A stretch of 64,000 nucleotides of DNA from Tipula vernalis (taxonomy: Eukaryota > Arthropoda > Insecta > Diptera > Tipulidae), in NCBI GenBank assembly GCA_958295665.1, contig OY282559.1:267382057-267446056 (forward strand). Reading direction: 5' to 3'. Positions 47,603-63,693 of the stretch are shown here, piece by piece. Both the position numbers and the translations under genes were made by a program. The notes beneath the pieces were generated by a model. It did no database searches, was not told where the DNA came from, and worked only from the letters and a program-made list of their open reading frames with translations. Numbering within the stretch: position 1 is the first letter of the stretch; every line of letters starts with the position of its first letter.

Positions 47603-50053
47603 TTATTTACTTAAAAGGCTATTTGATATAACATAAGTATTGTTCGTTTTCCGTGATACGGCAGTGTCGTAACTAATATTGAACTGAAAATCATTTAAAT
47701 AAAATTTGGCTAAGCATGTTTGTTCCGCAGCTAGAATTTCATAAGCATTATGAAAATCGTCAAACTGGACAACAGAGTATTTTTTGCATAAAAATACAAT
47801 TTCCTCATTTTCTAGGATTATAAATTTCAATTCATAAAATTCGGTGTGGTCATCACCACTAAGCTCTGGTGAAGCTAAAAATAGACCAGGCCGATAATGT
47901 GCATTGTAATTAGTCCACGATATACCAAACGCTTTATCAGATAAATTGTTTTTCTCAATAAACTCTTTACTGATATTAGATTTTTTCCCAAGTTCCACTT
48001 TTCTTTCCATATTTAAATTTTTGACAGTTGTTGAAAATTTTTGCTGTTGACGAATTGCCAAACTTTTACAAACATTTTTAAAATTTCTTTGATTTTTATT
48101 AAGATTTTTAAAATATTGATGAAATGATTCATATCGGATAGACGATATGTGGGCTATCGGACCCATTTTTAATATTATACTCGGCTAGTGTGTTAAGAAA
48201 TGATGCTTTGGCAACAAATCTGCTTTAAATTCAGACACGACAGCTGACAAATGTTCCGTAATATGTTTTCTTAAGTTATTTACAGATGAACGGGTAATGG
48301 TTTTAGCAAAAGATATGTCTATTATTTTTAAAAGAGAGGTAATAATCCCCCATATTGAATTCATATCTGCAAAATGTATATCCCCAAAAATAAATGGTAA
48401 GTGTTTGATTATACACAACGATTGGGATGCTGAGAAATTGAATGTGTCTTTAGCTATTAAAGCAGTAGGAATATTTTTCCTCGAGAGATACCCAAAGATA
48501 AATGATTTAATTCTTTCATATATTTGATTGTAATTTAAATTTTTTTTTTCTACTATATAGTTAAAGAAATGTTTTATAGTAAAAGGAACAATGCATTCTA
48601 ATATATCATGCATCGAATCAACTGTACTATTTTGGCAAACATCATAATTATTTAAATTGTTTAATATACAAACTGATTTAATGCCTTTGGATTGATTTAA
48701 ATCGCCATTATAAGACTTTGCAAGAGTTTCAATACTCTCCAACTTACGAATTCTGTTTTCATCTTCGTAAAATAAATTTAAAGTATCGTCTCTATGCACG
48801 TCACATATACGGCAGAAGTAAGAAGCTCGAAAACTTCCAGCAAAACCCAACAACAAATTAGCCCCCAAATTATCATGAGAAACTGCTACTAACGTACCAC
48901 GTAAAACTGTATCCTGAATTTTTAATCCACTTGTTTCAAGTTTTTTCAAATCATCAAAAATTGGTTTTAAGATTTTGTTATACGATCCCCCTATTTTTAA
49001 ATCATTAACATTAAATAAAGCTACCAAATATATGTTTTCTAAATGTGCTAAATATTGTGGTGCTAAATTTCTAATTGAAAAATAGATCGCACCTATTTTA
49101 TGTATGCTTCTACGACTACCTAAAGGATTAGTAACTTCGAAGTCATCATAAAATAATTGAATTTGTATGGCATTTGGATTTATTTCGAAAAAGTCGTTTG
49201 AACGATATACACTTCCACAACAAAAGTTATAAAACTTTTCATCCGAACAAACATGATCCTTTTTATAGTACAAAAGGATTTATTTTGAAACAGAACTTTA
49301 AGGGTTTGTAGAATAGAAACATATTGAAATGAATTTTGGACTAAACATTTCTTATATCTTTTAGATATTGTACAGAATTTTTGATCCCATCTTAAACTGA
49401 TAGCTAAGCTTTTAGGTGGTACGTAAAATGGACTTCTCCCAAATTTTTTTTCTCTATTAAACTTAGAACTAAATTTTTTGATTTTATTCTGCAAAATGGC
49501 AAACAAACTTCCAATACTAGCTGTAAACATATTGTTCGGCGTTGTGGCAACATTGTATTTCCTATCCAAGTTCAAAACATTTACTGAAATTTGTTCAATT
49601 AATTTATTTGTATTTGTCATAATTTTACTAATAGTTGCTTCTGTCAGGCCTAAAGCATTTATTTCATCTATATAATCGCTAATTCCATAATCATATTCTG
49701 ATGATGGATTGGATATTGTATTCTGACAATGAATTTCGGAAGTCGATTGAATATGAATATCTTCATTAACTTCTGGTGTGGAAAAAAAAAATTTTGTGTG
49801 GAACTTGTTGATGTCGTTTTATTGCTAGTGTGTTTCAAACTTATGGACTCAGCGTTTATACCTTTGATACATTTATTCGAGTGTTTCTTTAATCCTGAAT
49901 AAGTATTACATGAGTAGTCACATGATCTGGAGGCTATACATTTTAGATTCAAAAATTTAGAATTAAGTAAAAAATGATTAATTTGTAAATGCTTGATTAT
50001 AAGAGAAACCATTGAAGATTTTTTATTACAAACAAAACAATAAAAATAATCCA
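47603..50053 (-). pseudogene. CACTA-2 transposase with N-terminal zinc fingers, lightly damaged
   Basis: Starts at ATG 50053, 30 bp after the accessory gene stop, same strand. N terminus: YCFVCNKKSSM with KHLQINH (C2H2 finger), then a second cysteine/histidine block ending GLKKHSNKC. Core on 49273-48185: FYDDFEVTNPLGSRRSIHK, IYLVALFNV, LRGTLVAVSHDNLGANLLLG, CRICDVHRDD, then VDSMHDILECIVPF and LLPKHHFLTH. The tail (48166-47603) has SIRYESFHQYFKNLNKNQ. This order matches animal EnSpm-like transposases related to Tnp2. Damage: a frameshift in a nine-A run near 49790, one near 49275, and an in-frame TAG at about 48187 right after FLTH, where Tyr is usual. Apart from these it is continuous to TAA 47603. 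The end region 46962-47602 is non-coding. Confidence 0.65.
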
Positions 50054-50082
50054 TTGTTAAAATAATAATAATAATCAAATTT

Positions 50083-53616
<3,534 letters not shown>

Positions 53617-54249
53617 TTTCTTTAAAAATACAATACAAATTGTATACGTATTGGCAGTTTTTTTGTATGTACTTACAATATATTGTGAAACACTTTAATA
53701 TTATTTATTAATATATATCTCACTATAATACACTATATAAATTACGCTATTGAGCACTTAATCAAAATTCAAGCGCGTAAATTTAGCAATTGATTACTAT
53801 AATCCACTATAAAATACTCTTAGTCAAGTATATGCACGTATGAACTCTAAAACAATTTTCACAAAACTGACAAAAAGTCGAACGACCGAATAAATGGCTG
53901 GAAAGTATCGCTATATTTATATTAAAAAAATATATTTGTATATAGTTTTCTATATTAATTTTATATTGTTTCCGTATAGAACCAAACTTTTAATATGATA
54001 AAGTTATTAGTTTTATACAAATCGTGGTATCGAACTTATGTTTTATACTCTACGTTATAAACTGTATACAACTGTTGCTATAAAAATCACTTGTATATTA
54101 TGAGTTTCTATAAAATCTATTACAAAACCATATAAACTGTTTTAATATTTTTGACTTGTATATTTTTTATACAATTTTTCGTATAAATACAAAATATCTG
54201 AAAAAATGTATAAATATATTTATAGAATATCCTAAAATTTTTTGGAGTG
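53617..54249. repeat. CACTA-2 subterminal region, accessory-gene end
   Basis: Repeated TATAAAAC / GTATAAAT / ATACAA words in both orientations up to the terminal AGTG. Equivalent words occur at 46975-47230. Any promoter for the accessory gene must lie here. Confidence 0.5.
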
Positions 54250-54322
54250 TACTATAAAGGTTATAAACTATGCTATAACTATGTCTACATGCATGCAATT
54301 ACAAAATTCTTAATACGACCAA

Positions 54323-54779
54323 TGGCCCTATTCTGGTAATTCCCTGGGAATAGAAATTTTAAATTTTGTTGCAGTACTATTCCCTTTTCCCCAAAGTGTA
54401 TTCTGGTGTTGGGAAAGATTTTTATTGGGAAAAAATTATTCCCCATTACAGCAGTTTTGACGTTTGTTTTTCCACACCGATTTTATGAATGAATTGATGG
54501 GGAATAGATTTTTAACGAAAATGTTTGTTTATATGTAGTTGTTATTAATAATTAATAATATTAATACTGTTAATAATTTTAAAGATAGTATTATAATAAA
54601 TAAGAGTTATTATAATAATTTTGATACAACTAAATTTATTTCCCCTGTATATTTATTCCCCAATTGACAGAATGTACTTTAAGAAAATGGGGAATTAAAA
54701 GTTGGAAATATGTATCTGGGAATATCTGCTGTAAAAAAAAATTATTCCCCGTTCCCCGGGAATTACCAGAATAGGGCCA
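54323..54779. mobile_element. MITE, 457 bp, 3-bp target duplication
   Basis: Ends TGGCCCTATTCTGGTAATTC (54323) and its reverse complement (to 54779) match over about 22 bases and continue imperfectly with TTCCC/GGGGAA words. CAA flanks both sides (54320-54322 and 54780-54782). Non-coding, AT-rich centre. The superfamily is undecided: a 3-bp duplication fits PIF/Harbinger-like or CMC-type elements. Confidence 0.75.
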
Positions 54780-54782
54780 CAA

Positions 54783-55129
54783 GTCGTTAAAAATACGGCG
54801 CAAATTTTCAAATTCTTATTTTCTTGATAAAATAATAATTGGATACGTGACTTAATAATATAAATATAAATTTTCATTATTCAAGGTTCCAGATTACATA
54901 ACTAGTAATATAAATTTTTTGAGCTTACAGCTATTCCATTAATTTGTATTTTCTCTTTTTTTTATTTTAGATATTTTGGAACAGCTGACAGCCAAAACAA
55001 AGGGTTTGCACACACAAAGTGGGATTATATAATACTATAAGATAATAAATATAGTGCTTTAAATCATAACAATAATTTTGTTTCTTAATTAATAGTTTTG
55101 TTCAGGTTATAGTGTTCTGCCATGATTCC
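54783..55129. other. Intergenic, nothing recognised
   Basis: AT-rich sequence with no gene or element end visible. Confidence 0.4.
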
Positions 55130-55960
55130 AGGATATTGTTGAAATTATGGCTGCGCAGCAAACATAAGTATTACAACGTAAGCGTCAGTATTACTGGGAG
55201 TAATCCGTCAATTTTTTCTTAAACAATAAATTCGGTTGCAAGTCAATTGAATTCCCATCATTCTTGAAAATAGCGAGAATAACTTCAATATACAAAAATG
55301 GCGAAATTGTAGACCAATTTCAGTTCTACCATATTTCACTAAAATGTTTGGACGAGTCATTTTAATAAGGATGGTACATTACTAACAGACAAATAAAATA
55401 ATCCACAAGAATCAGTTCAGATTTTGTAGGGCAAAAAGTACCGTATCAGCCTTGGATCTGGATGAAAATTTATTTGGGCATATAGAAAAACAAAACAAGA
55501 CTGGATGCGCATGTTCATAGATTTAATGAAAGCTTTTGACTATTAGACCACTATTAATTCTGTAACGGAGACTTTCGTTATGGATTTTCTGAGAGTTATC
55601 GCTCTGATAGATTTCAATTTGTTAAGATAACGGATTTTGCGTATGATAAACTAAGCTTCAACTATGGTGTTCCGTAAGGATCTATTCTGGGCCTCATTCT
55701 TTGGAAGTATTCACATATTTGAGTTACAAATGGAGTATGATTCACAGATAATCTCAAGTTGGTTTACAACAGCAAATTAAAATTTAACTGTCGTAAATCG
55801 AATTTCATTGTCTTTTTTCTAAGAAGAGAAACATTAGACGATGAAATAACTGGGCAGCATTCATAAAACGAACTCAAGATGTTATATATCTAGGTCTCAA
55901 CATAAACTCTCAATTAATCTGAAGGACTACTTGCATTGTTGTCCCGCGTACATGAAGTAA
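55130..55960 (+). pseudogene. Heavily decayed LINE reverse transcriptase relic
   Basis: Scattered RT words in all three frames, in the right order: RPISVLPYFTKMFGRVIL (about 55315), FIDLMKAFD (about 55518), SFNYGVP then GSILG (about 55660), FTDNLKLVYNS (about 55740). Many stops and shifts. Its age is clearly greater than that of the other LINEs here. Clade not determined, Jockey-like by wording. Confidence 0.55.
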
Positions 55961-57049
55961 TTAATCAATTTTTTACTCGTAAAAGCAATGTATGTAGATA
56001 ATTAAAAAAATGGCGTAGATAATGTAGACAATGTCGACAATGTAAACAATGCGTCAACAATTTCCAGCAGCAGAAAATTTTAAGATCGGCAAGAGAAAGT
56101 AAGTGATGTTAATGTAGTTATAAACGTAATGTTGCTTGGGGCAGCAAACGAATCGATATCATACGATTAATGCAATATTCTAAATTCAGAGGGATTTCGG
56201 CCAACTTTGAAACTTTGTTTGAGTTTAGTAGCAAAACCAATGAGTGCCAATTCACATTGAACAGGGAAAAACTTAAAGAATTCATCGCGCCAATGATGTG
56301 AATGTGTACGGTGAATACTATCTGAGAGAACTACTTTTTAATCATTTTAAACCAAATTTGACAGCTACTAACATATTTGGCCAAACAATAATTGTATTTT
56401 TTGGTGACATGCTATCCACCGAATTCTAATTCAAAACTAGGCCCGAAACAATTCCAATTCAATGAAAGAAGAGCGCATAAGAATTGTTAAAGCAACATCA
56501 GCAAACATCAAAGAAGGCGCCCAATCCCAAATTTACATACATTTGATGAAATAGCAACATAAGCAACAAAATGCATCCTCATCAACAAAGAAGAGTAAAA
56601 TGAAAATCTTTATTAATCGCTTTATAGTTTGGACCGAAACCGTATGTCATCAGTACAACTTGGATTATCGGTTTATCTTCATCGTAAAGTGTAGATTCTG
56701 GCTATGTCATCGAATTATTGAATTCTATGGGTATATATTCATCGTATACAGAGGGGCTAATAATATCACTAAACGGCAACAGAAATTACCGAAACACAAC
56801 GTGCCAAACTTGGCACGATTAAAAATTGGTTGGGCACGCCAAAAAAATGTTGTTTTAAAATTCGAATTTTTTTTTGCAGTTACCAAGCTTTGGAATTAAT
56901 ATCAAATATTTCCGACAAATACGTAAAGCTCGAAAGAAAATTATTAGCTGCTAAAATGCAAGATGTACAATTTTTTTTGTTGTGTTGGTACACTTGTCCC
57001 TGAAGTATCTTGACATTTGTAGAGCCATATTCGATTTTTAGTTTATAGG
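55961..57049. other. Intergenic, no supported gene
   Basis: AT-rich. A 99-codon plus-strand frame (56600-56899) has no recognisable domain. A few decayed coding-like words near 56190-56310 were not assignable. Confidence 0.4.
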
Positions 57050-57580
57050 TGGCTGTCGAGAAGGTTACACAGTTTTGGTGTGCTCGGCAATTTGGGTTTT
57101 TGTTGCTCCCTGGTTTAGTAACCTACGACCAAAAATCAAGCAGATAAGTGTGAGCATGCCCATTATCGTATGGTACAATGTCCATTGGAGTTGTTTCGCC
57201 ACAAATCCAGACGTTTCATTCGGATTGGTTCGCGCAAACAGCGTATAACTTCCAGGTGGTAAGAACCCAAATTATACTGTGCCGTTGAAATCGAAGATGA
57301 CACTATAAATGAGGTTTTTACAGTATAAATGAGTTTTTTTTTCGATTGGACCTTAGCTTCGACGTACTATCCGAACTCTCCTGTTTTGTCATCAGTTATG
57401 TTCCGTCACACGCTTCATGCCGAAAACATTAGAAAAAAGGGTTTGGCATGACCCAAATAATATAACAATATCATCAGCAATCTCTCTGATGGTGATTCGG
57501 CAATTGTCCATAACCATTTTGTTCACTTTTTCGAAGATACAGTTGGTTGTTGGTGTACTCGGGCATCCAATGAGCACGTC
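57050..57580 (-). pseudogene. mariner (Tc1/mariner) transposase relic
   Basis: Minus-strand frame 57577-57392 has the mariner DNA-binding region: PSTPTTNCIFEKVNKMVMDN, RITIREIADDIVILFGSCQT and FGMKRV. Further along in shifted frames: KTGEFG with YVEAKVQSKK (catalytic GDE region, near 57350), FDFNGTV (near 57285), GFLPPGSY (near 57260) and YDNGHAHTYLLDF (the HHDNAPAHT block with the second Asp, near 57160). Both ends are missing and no inverted repeats were found. A 5'- and 3'-truncated dead copy. Confidence 0.75.
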
Positions 57581-58849
57581 ATATATTCAACGTCTTCATG
57601 CACAGTTGAAAAACTAAGTTTAATTTTTAATGTAAGCCTTGCATTACGACTTATGTAATGCAAGTTATTATTAAATTGTAAAGTATGACTGCGTTAAAAT
57701 GAATTTGAATGCCATTTTGAGGATTTCTAAAGCAGTATTTGCATTAAAAAATATTTTTAATACAACTATTAGACATTTTAAAGCAACCTGCTCAAATTTA
57801 AAAATTATACCAACATAAAATTCGCTAAAACAAGAGGACTTAAATGTATATATGACTAATAAGATCATGCACGAGTTTTGCATTACTGGTATAAAATTCA
57901 CTAAATCAAACCGACTACATGACTGATATAAGCTGCTTAACAAATCTTTAATAATTTAGTTTTCTGGATTCAAAAATATCTATTATGTTTTAGCGTAAGC
58001 TTTTCAGTTCTTATTTTATAAGTTATTATCTCTGTGAGATTTCGACCCTCAACCAGGTATGATACAAGAGTATTTCTGATAGTACTTTTTCCATGCACCC
58101 ACTTTTTACTTCAAAGAAAAAAAAAATGTCAGCTTGTTTAAAGAAGAGATCTTTGGAATCTTTCTGCCCCTTCGCCTACACCCGTCTTATTAAAGGTTTA
58201 ATGCGACAATCGTCGAATTGCATTTGTAAGCTATAATTAAAATATTTTTAATTGTTCGATTTTTTTCGTTGCTTGTGATGTTTTTTAATGAAAATATGTA
58301 AAAACCTAAATGGCTTAAGAAAGTAATCAACATCACAAGGGCGGTAAATGAGTTGTTACGAGGCGACGAAGGAGCTACCAATCCCGTAAAGTTCATTCGT
58401 TTCTTTTAATTTAAAGAAAATAAATAGAAAAGATTCGTTTTCCGGTTTGAAATCTTTCATGTAAACATAAAATATCTATGTATATTGAGAACTGTTAAAG
58501 GACGTATAAGTGACTTACACTCGTAGAATTGAAAATTTTGAAAATTCGCCATTTGTGTGGAAAACCTACTGCAAATTCCACAAATAATACTGCTAAATAA
58601 TTATTAATTCAACAGAACTAAACTTCATATATAAATTGTCGTTTTTAATAAATAAACAAAAATATACTTTTCGTCCATTTGCCTTCGTCAAACTTTAATT
58701 TCCTGCCGCCAGATCTACATACAGTTCTCTATAGTATGGAATAAATAGGCAAAGCAAGGTTTGTTTTTAATTTTAAAAAAATTCAATCAAAAAATTTTAA
58801 TTTAGATTTCAACTTAAGGTTTTTGTTGGCGGGGCAATTAACAATTGCG
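57581..58849. other. Intergenic, nothing recognised
   Basis: AT-rich DNA between the mariner relic and BEL-3; short frames only. Confidence 0.4.
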
Positions 58850-59477
58850 TAAATTCCCGCGTTGAATTGAGTTGATTGACGGAAAGCTCCACAGAAAATC
58901 CCCTTTTTGGTTTACTCACAAATTTAATTTGATTTTCAATGATAAAACTATTAATTTTAATGATTTTTACAATTTTTTAATTCTTAATGATTTTTTACAA
59001 ATTTTAATGTGCGTACATGAGCAAAACTAGAACACCCAACCAGAACTGACTTTTTTGTAAAATTCACATAATTGCAGCAGGGAATATGACAGATTCAAAA
59101 GACTATGTTTAACAAGTTCGACACATACATCGCGTCAATCATAATCTTTGTTATCGATCATTGCACTGAACGCAAAATAATATACTAGAATCCATCTATT
59201 ATTTGACGTTTTGAGATGACATTTGGATTGTTTTGGAAAAGTGCATTATGTTATTTTTTACATTTAGACTATATGACTTATTAATTATTAGTTATATTTT
59301 CAGGGTGATCATGATTTATATAATAGCAAAGGGAAAATATTTAGCCAATTTACATATATGATAATTAACATTTTCTTTTTGTATTTTTGTATTTTAGGTT
59401 AATATTTTATGTGTTTCAGACTGAGACTCAATGTCTAGGTGGCTACCTCCTCCTCGGTTGGATCAATCGCTCCGACA
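58850..59477 (-). repeat. Probable 3' LTR of BEL-3 (inner edge defined)
   Basis: On the minus strand the purine tract CAAGGGCGGCGGTA is followed by TGTCGGAGCG at 59477, the expected polypurine-tract/LTR junction. The outer limit is unknown because the 5' LTR is outside the window. The given start is a rough guess. Confidence 0.5.
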
Positions 59478-62400
59478 TACCGCCGCCCTTGAACCACCTG
59501 GTTCAATGGTGGTTTTACCTGCTGAATTATTTGATGATTTATCAAGATTAATGGTGTCTGTATTAGGATAAACTGGCAGCAAACATAACTTTTGGATTGG
59601 TCTTTTTAACTCGCCGGACTTGGTTTTGAGTGTTACGACTCGAACTACGCCGTCGGCTCCGGGGTGAAGATGGGTTACCTTCCCAAGTAACCACTGATTA
59701 ATCGGCATATTGTCGTTTATAATTACCACATCATTGACTTTCAACGACTCCTTTGAATATTTCCATTTAGTTCTGGCTTGTAATGACGTAAGATATTCAT
59801 TTCGCCACCTGTTCCAGAAATGTTGCTGAATCTGTTTTACCATTTTCCATCTACTAAGATAGTTAATGTTCACATGAGTGATGTCTAACTCTGGAATTTT
59901 CGCCAATGGATGTCCAACAAGAAAATGCCCTGGTGTTAAGGTATCGATCTGGTCGGCGGCCAAGACACAGATGGGTCTGGAATTTAGACAACTCTCGATC
60001 TCAGCCAATAATGTAGTCATCTCTTCCATGGTGAGAATAGTTTTGCCTATGACTCTCTTGAGATGGAATTTGGTAGATTTTACCGCGGCCTCCCAGATAC
60101 CTCCGAAATGAGGAGCATTCGGTGGTATGAACTGCCAGGAAATCGTGTTGCTTGAAAGAAATTGAGAAAAATTAATACAATTTTTTATTATTTTTTCGAT
60201 TTCTTCTCGAATTTGGTTGTTGGCACCAACGAAATTTGTCCCGTTATCTGAATGAATTTCAGATGGTACTCCTCTTCGTGCCACGAATCTTCTGGGTGCT
60301 GCGATGAACGATTCACTCGTTAGGTCTCCTACTAGTTCTAAATGCACAGCTTTGATACTTAAGCATACAAATACACAAATGTACGCCTTATACGTTCGTT
60401 GCCCTCTTCCTTTGGTCAAGTGGATCGATACCGGTCCAGCAAAATCAATCCCTGTCTTTAAAAAGGGGCGTATTAATTCTACCCGAGCAGGTGGTAAATT
60501 TCCCATCATTTGAGTTTGCAATGTAGCTTGGTAACGTTTACACACGACACAATTTCTGACGATTTCTCGTACTTTTGCCCGTCCACCGGTTGACCAATAT
60601 CGTTGACGAAAAATTGACAACAACAATGATGGTCCTGCATGGCTGTACTTGTCATGTAACTCTTCCAGTATCAAGCGCGTCAGAATGGACTTTGGAGGCA
60701 GTATGACAGGATGCTTAGTACTGTACGGTGCTTCGCTGTTTTCAAGTCTACCGCCAACTCGAAGTAACCCGCTTTCGTCTAGAAATGGATTTAATGAGGC
60801 CAGACTGCTAGATCTGTTGATGCTTCCTTCTCGGGTAAGGGCGGCGATTTCTTCAGTGTACGATTTAGTCTGCTTAAATTTACAAATTGTATGGAACGCC
60901 TGTGCCAATTCTTGTGGTTTTAAAATAATTCCATGGGTTGGTTGTACCTTGTTCAGCATAGACTTGAGATTAGTGACAAACCGGATTACAAATGCGAGTA
61001 CCCGTTGAAATTTAAAATATGACGAATACTTGATTAACATTTTGTCAAGCGTATCATTCGGTAATAATCCAATGAAGGTAGCCAGCTTCGTTGGTCGTTC
61101 TTCGTGTATGTACCCATAGTTGCCCTTTTGAAATGGCCAATGCTCCTCATTAAGTTTCAACCATTGCGGTCCCTTCCACCATAGATCAAGTTCTCGTAAT
61201 TCTGAGGCAAACACGCCACGGCTCGCAGGATCTGCGGGGTTTTGAGATGACGGCACGTGTCTCCAATGGCTGCGTGGTAAAGTATCCAAAATAGTGGAGG
61301 TTCGGTTGGCTATAAAAGTTGTCCATCGACGAGGTTTATTAGCTAGCCAATCGAGTACGATTTTTGAATCCGTCCATGTATAAATATTGCTGATTTGGAG
61401 GCTAGTTTCGTGTTTGACTGTCTCAATTAACTTAGTCAAAAGAACGGCCCCACATAACTCCAATCTCGGTAACGATACTTGTTTAATTGGCGCTACTTTC
61501 GTTTTTGCTGTCATTATTTCTACGATTACGTTCTTTCCTGGTGTAGTAATTCTATAATACACCACCGCTGCATATGCACTTTCGCTGGCGTCGCAGAATC
61601 CGTGGATGTCAACCTTGGACTGAATACTAAATTGGATAAACCTGGGTATTGAGAGATGCTCGACGTCATTTAGTTCAAATTGGATTTTGTCCCAATGCTG
61701 TTTCTGGTCAATTGGCAGTACTTCATCCCATCCTAAATTTTGGATCCACAGTGTCTGCATGAAGATTTTTATCTTCACCACGATAGGCGCCAACCAACCA
61801 AGCGGGTCGAATAGTTTACTGGCGTCAGATAAAATGGTTCTTTTAGTAATTTGTGCATGACTCTGAAGTGATGCCTTGAACGTGAATTCGTCAGTTCGTG
61901 GATTCCAATTAACGCCTAATAATTTAACGTATGGTGAAGACTCATCCGACGTGTCGTGTATTTCCTTGACAGTGCCTGGTTCTCGCAGATCTTGGGCGGA
62001 TGTTAAGATTTCTCTGCAATTTGATGACCATTTTCTCAAAAGAAACCCGTATTCCTTTAAAATTGAACTAATGTCTTTCTGTAATTGTAGCCCTTCTACT
62101 TTGGTATCGACCGCAGTCATCAAGTCATCAACATATATATTTTTGGCGATTTCTTGACAAGCTGTTGGGTTTAGTTTCTTCTGCTCCTCGGTTATCTGCT
62201 TTAGACATCTGATAGCGAGAAACGGTGCGCTGGCGAGACCGTAGGTCACTGTCAATAGCCGATAATGGCCAATTGGATCAGAAGGATGCTTACGCCACAA
62301 TATCTTCTGGAATTTGGTGTCCTCGTTATTGATTGCAACTTGTCGGTACATTTTTTCCACATCTGCAGATATGGCGATCTTATGCTCCCGGAACCGAAGG

Positions 62401-63693
62401 ATTATGGCGTAAAGGCTCGATTGGATGGTAGGCCCCACTGCTAAATATTGATTAATCGAATGTCCGGTATTACCTTTAGCAGAGCCATCGAACACAACAC
62501 GAAGCTTTGTAGTTGTGCTCGTGTTCTTTAGCACACCGTGATGCGGTAGATAATACCCTTCGTTGGATATTTCGGTTTCAGGAATTCGCTCCATATGCTG
62601 AAGTTGCTCATATTCGTGTATAAATTGGTGGTATAGAGTTTTAAATTCTTGATCCCGCTCGAATCGCCGTTCCATGTTTCTGAGTCTTAGGATGGCGATA
62701 TTTAATGTGTTGCTCAGGTCATCAGGTGATTCTATGAACGGCAACCTTGTGACAAATCTGCCATTCTCATTCCGAATGGTATTTTCTTTAAAATGTTGCT
62801 CGCAATATTCTTCTTCTGATGAGCGTATGCTACTGCCTACACCAACCGATTCGATTTCCCAAAATCTTTTTAATATGACATCTAAATTGGTTTCGGACTC
62901 ATTGTTTGTAACTAAAAGTGTCGATGAAGAGTTGCATCCCTCTTGGCATGTACCGGATACTACCCAACCAAACATTGTGTTTTGAAGGATTGGCCCGTCT
63001 GAATTTAACTGTTGTCTTCCGTCGAGCAATAATTTAAAAAAGTGATCAGCTCCTATCAATAAATCAACTGTGTTTGGCTGGGTAAACGCAGGATCAGCTA
63101 ACTGTCCCATCGTCCACACCTCGTTAGGAACTCCCATAATTTCTTGCGGTGGTACATTAGAAGTTATTTTTGATAAAACCAGTGCATTGATCTCAAATCT
63201 TGGATAGCCTATTGGCTGTACAGGCACCGACACTAGGCCTCTCGTATACCCAGCTTTGGTCGATCCCAGCCCATTTACTAATATTCTTGAATTGATTCGT
63301 TTCAAATTTAATCGTTGTACGCATGCTTCGGTGATGAAGCTTGCTTGGGAACCGGAGTCTAGCAGCGCTCGGCATATATGCGGTGTTCCATAACTATCTG
63401 ACACGGTAATTTGCGCTGTCGGTAAAATTGACTGGAACCTTTTTGATTCAGGATCACTACATTTTGCTATTGATGAGTTTAGTTTGTTAGTTGCTTCATT
63501 TGTCATTGAGCTTGAAGCTGGAACCTCGGCCTCGTTCACATGAAGAAGTGTGTTGTGTTTTCGTGAGCAAATTTGACATCTACGATTGGATATACATCTA
63601 AATATTGGATGTCTAGTGCTAAAGCAATTAAAACACCTTCGTGCTTGTTTGATCCACTCCTTTCGTTTGGTTACATCTAAGCTATTGAATACA
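59463..63693 (-). CDS. pol: BEL-3 Pol: protease, RT, RNase H, integrase (open)
   Basis: A 1358-codon open frame from ATG 63539, with the same frame open upstream to 63693. Upstream part: zinc knuckle CFNCFSTRHPIFRC and CQICSRKHNTLLH. Residue numbers from 63539: protease ALLDSGSQASFITEA about 59-73; linker VDLLIGADHFFKLL and FGWVVSGTCQ; RT TTKLRVVFDGSAKG, ISADVEKMYRQVAI, YVDDLMTAVD about 470; RNase H HGFCDASESAYAAV about 648 and TDSKIVLDWL about 725; integrase zinc part HDKYSHAGPSLLLS and CVVCKRYQ about 998; integrase Asp TGIDFAGPVS about 1028, Asp SDNGTNFVGA about 1096, Glu FGGIWEAAVKS about 1148. The stop is about 14 bases inside the LTR. All catalytic residues are present. It replicates and inserts the element. 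It would be expressed as part of a Gag-Pol polyprotein, here blocked by one TGA at 63694. Confidence 0.9.

Noticed and set aside
56600..56899. A 99-codon frame as a gene
   Set aside because: No domain, AT-rich biased composition, no splice or promoter context.
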